From Crocinitomicaceae bacterium (GTDB lineage Bacteria; Bacteroidota; Bacteroidia; Flavobacteriales_D; Crocinitomicaceae), in the NCBI GenBank assembly GCA_030830385.1, contig JAURNA010000117.1:1-15817 (forward strand): a DNA stretch of 15,817 nt, in the 5' to 3' direction. Positions within the stretch are counted from its first letter, which is position 1, and each line of letters begins with the position of its first letter. Under the pieces are notes generated by a model, which saw nothing but the letters and a program-made list of their open reading frames with translations, did no database searches and was not told where the DNA came from. A program made the translations under genes and the position numbers. Of this stretch, positions 14,389 to 15,817 are shown piece after piece.

Positions 14389-14553
14389 GGCTTCGAGGGC
14401 TTCGAGGGCTTCGAGAGCCTCAGCCCTCTGTTTGTGTTACTGTATTTCTTGGGGGGGATTCGAGGGCTTCGAGAGCCTCAGCCCTCTGTTTGTGTTACTG
14501 TATTTCTTGGGGGGGATTCGAGGGCTTCGAGAGCCTCAGCCCTCTGTTTGTGT
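14389..14553 (+). repeat. Right repeat array (three copies, 58-bp period, R5-R7)
   Basis: The 28-nt core is perfect at 14410-14437, 14468-14495 and 14526-14553, exactly 58 bp apart. The spacers (tactgtatttctt plus seven G, then attcgaggg) are identical. The first copy is preceded by three tandem 9-mers ggcttcgag (14389-14415). Each unit can fold as GAGGGCT/AGCCCTC (for R6, 14462-14468 with 14480-14486). The array ends 8 bp after the 3' end of the lipoprotein gene on the other strand. Confidence 0.95.
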
Positions 14554-14561
14554 TTCAACAA

Positions 14562-15320
14562 TCAAAAGCTCAACTTATCAAAATCCTCGATTGTTTTTAG
14601 ACTCAATAGTTCTTTTTTGGGGAGATCTTCCCAGGTATCTTCAAACTTTTCGTCTGCTTCAGGATCGTCGAGATGAGCGTTGATATTCTCTCGGGTTAGC
14701 TTCTTTCCAGTCAGGAAATTGTAACTGTATATAAACTCTGTGATCGGGCCGAAGTTTTCATTGTACTCGTACCCAATCAATTTGAAGTCCTCCTGCTGGT
14801 AGCGAAAATTGTAGGTCCAATGCCCATAACGACCATGACCATAGTCGAGGTACAATTTACCATTGTTGATCCTTACACTTAATTCAGGAGGGAAATACAC
14901 GCCTCCATCTTCGTTTTCGGACGAGAAGCAATCCTCATTGGAAAGTACTCGTTCATAGTCTTCTCCCCGGTTGAAGAGGATCATGATTCCACGTCGGTTT
15001 CGATCTACTTCCTCTTCCAGCAAGTCGTGCATTTCCCATTTTGCAGGATCGGTTCCCTTGATGATGAGTACGATGTCTTCTTTTCCATCCTTGTTGAGGT
15101 CGCCTTTCACCTGATCGAAAAATTTGTACCCCTCTGGAATCTCTTCTGTGGGTGATGGAATCAAATCGCTCGTCTCTTCGGCTTCCTCCTGATCTGGAGA
15201 ATCATTTTCTCCTTCCTGAACTTTTTGTTCAACAGTTTCCTCAACGGGTTCTGCTGATTCGCTGCAAGATACAGCAACGACAATGGTAAAAAGCAAGGAT
15301 GTAACACAGGTTTTGTTCAT
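14562..15320 (-). CDS. Lipoprotein with calcium-loop-like motif, unknown function
   Basis: A 252-residue protein that I cannot name. A signal peptide (MNKTCVTSLLFTIVVAVSC) ends at lipobox Cys19. A strongly acidic, proline-containing linker (~20-63, mostly Glu/Asp/Ser/Pro) follows, typical of surface lipoproteins with a flexible tether. DLNKDGKED (74-82) has the DxNxDGxxD pattern of EF-hand-like/FG-GAP calcium loops and begins the globular domain, which resembles proteins that carry one VCBS/FG-GAP-like strand pair (GDLNKDGKEDIVLIIKG). The domain is rich in aromatic residues (YLDYGHGRYGHWTYNFRY). It is probably anchored in the outer membrane or periplasm. The only ATG upstream of the signal peptide is 15320. 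No clear promoter was seen in the 113 bp ahead. Confidence 0.75.
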   Translation of the reverse strand: MNKTCVTSLLFTIVVAVSCSESAEPVEETVEQKVQEGENDSPDQEEAEETSDLIPSPTEEIPEGYKFFDQVKGDLNKDGKEDIVLIIKGTDPAKWEMHDLLEEEVDRNRRGIMILFNRGEDYERVLSNEDCFSSENEDGGVYFPPELSVRINNGKLYLDYGHGRYGHWTYNFRYQQEDFKLIGYEYNENFGPITEFIYSYNFLTGKKLTRENINAHLDDPEADEKFEDTWEDLPKKELLSLKTIEDFDKLSF

Positions 15321-15433
15321 AGTTCGTTATGAATTTTCGTAAGATTCAATTGAATTTTGCGGTTTTTTTGCTTTTGAAAGAAGCTATTTGATGAATTCAT
15401 CTTCTACTTTCAGGGGGTAGTCGACAGAAGTAC

Positions 15434-15817
15434 TCAAGCAAAATCAACGGATATCTGCACGACAACTTCACCTTGATTATCGGTTAACCCAGCTCCGTAT
15501 CTTCCATTGAGATCATCATTGATACAAAGCTGCAACTCACCTGTTAGTCCGGGTGGAGTCGTTCCTTCTTTTCCGATCAGGAATACTGTATGGCCTACCT
15601 TACCAACGAGCGCCCCTTCGTTTTCATTGGGCATCGTATATCCTTCTTTCGCATTGATATACTCCGGATTGCCATAGGTATCATACTGCTGTCCTCCATT
15701 GTCGTTGGGATTCGCCGTCCAGAGTCCGCTCTTATATGAAATTATTGCTTTGATATCCTGGTGCATTAGAATACCAGTATGTTGCCAGGCTTTCGTTGAA
15801 TCAATGGTGAAATCACA
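15434..15817 (-). CDS. LecA/PA-IL-like carbohydrate-binding domain protein, N-terminus off the window
   Basis: The last 127 residues of a leftward protein that enters at the right edge. The frame is open to the end of the window, so the ATG at 15766 is internal and the true start lies outside. The visible part reads FTIDSTKAWQHTGILMHQD, then GLWTANPNDNG, then NENEGALVGKVG, FLIGKEG, GELQLCINDDLNGRYG and TDNQGEVVVQISV. This order (W-q-T-G-I near the start, GALVGK(I/V)G, then a L-INDD-DN-G end) is that of the PA-IL/LecA-like beta-sandwich domain, which binds sugars, often galactosides, through calcium; the acids in INDD and TDN fit the calcium-site region. The assignment rests on pattern memory, not a search. 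What precedes the domain, such as an enzyme or signal peptide, cannot be seen. Confidence 0.72.
   Translation of the reverse strand, partial: CDFTIDSTKAWQHTGILMHQDIKAIISYKSGLWTANPNDNGGQQYDTYGNPEYINAKEGYTMPNENEGALVGKVGHTVFLIGKEGTTPPGLTGELQLCINDDLNGRYGAGLTDNQGEVVVQISVDFA

Noticed and set aside
13909..14553. CRISPR array
   Set aside because: Repeats are clustered and partly regular, but the segments between copies are themselves near-identical, not unique spacers, and no cas gene is nearby.
14228..14683. Plus-strand ORFs through the right array (frames rich in SRASRAS and ALCLC)
   Set aside because: They arise from the repeat read in frame, overlap the GIY-YIG and lipoprotein genes on the other strand, and look like no real protein.

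Overview
The window looks like a chromosomal segment from a member of the Bacteroidota, most likely order Flavobacteriales (a Crocinitomicaceae/Cryomorphaceae-like lineage would fit, but I cannot place it firmly). Three things point there. The gene neighbourhood glmS - DUF4270 lipoprotein - one-domain glycogen/starch synthase facing panC - panD - flippase-like membrane protein is typical of that group. Shine-Dalgarno sequences are largely absent. Several genes are preceded by the Bacteroidota -7 promoter box TAnnTTTG. GC content looks mid-40s percent by eye; it was not computed.

Left part (1-4145): a minus-strand NAD-dependent epimerase/dehydratase, a possible decayed small lipoprotein, a minus-strand alkyltransferase-like protein in which the reactive Cys is replaced (PAHR for PCHR), a gene-poor stretch with at best one weak ORF, and a plus-strand flavin amine oxidase / L-amino-acid oxidase that converges on glmS.

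Centre (4146-11567): two divergent operons start from back-to-back promoters near 8168-8216. Leftward runs the synthase-like protein, the DUF4270 lipoprotein and glmS (UDP-GlcNAc precursor supply), with 1-bp and 11-bp gaps. Rightward runs panC, then panD with its own promoter, then a flippase-like membrane protein, rfaE2 and engB. From panD to engB every junction is a 4-nt stop/start overlap (TTGA, ATGA, ATGA), so this is a translationally coupled unit joining pantothenate synthesis, a membrane protein, ADP-heptose synthesis and ribosome assembly.

Right part (11568-15817): a minus-strand multi-pass membrane protein of unknown function diverges from a CstB-like persulfide dioxygenase with two rhodanese domains. 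Overlapping inverted repeats, a candidate operator, lie between them. Then comes a compact accessory island (about 13909-14553): arrays of hairpin-forming GC-rich repeats on both sides of a small GIY-YIG nuclease gene, whose own 3' end is made of the same repeat. The window ends with a minus-strand lipoprotein bearing a calcium-loop-like DxNxDGxxD motif and the C-terminal part of a LecA/PA-IL-like carbohydrate-binding protein running off the edge.

The best candidate for an undescribed system is the GIY-YIG/repeat island: a nuclease gene embedded in, and partly built from, nested palindromic repeats, reminiscent in layout of REP elements with their RAYT proteins but with a different enzyme.
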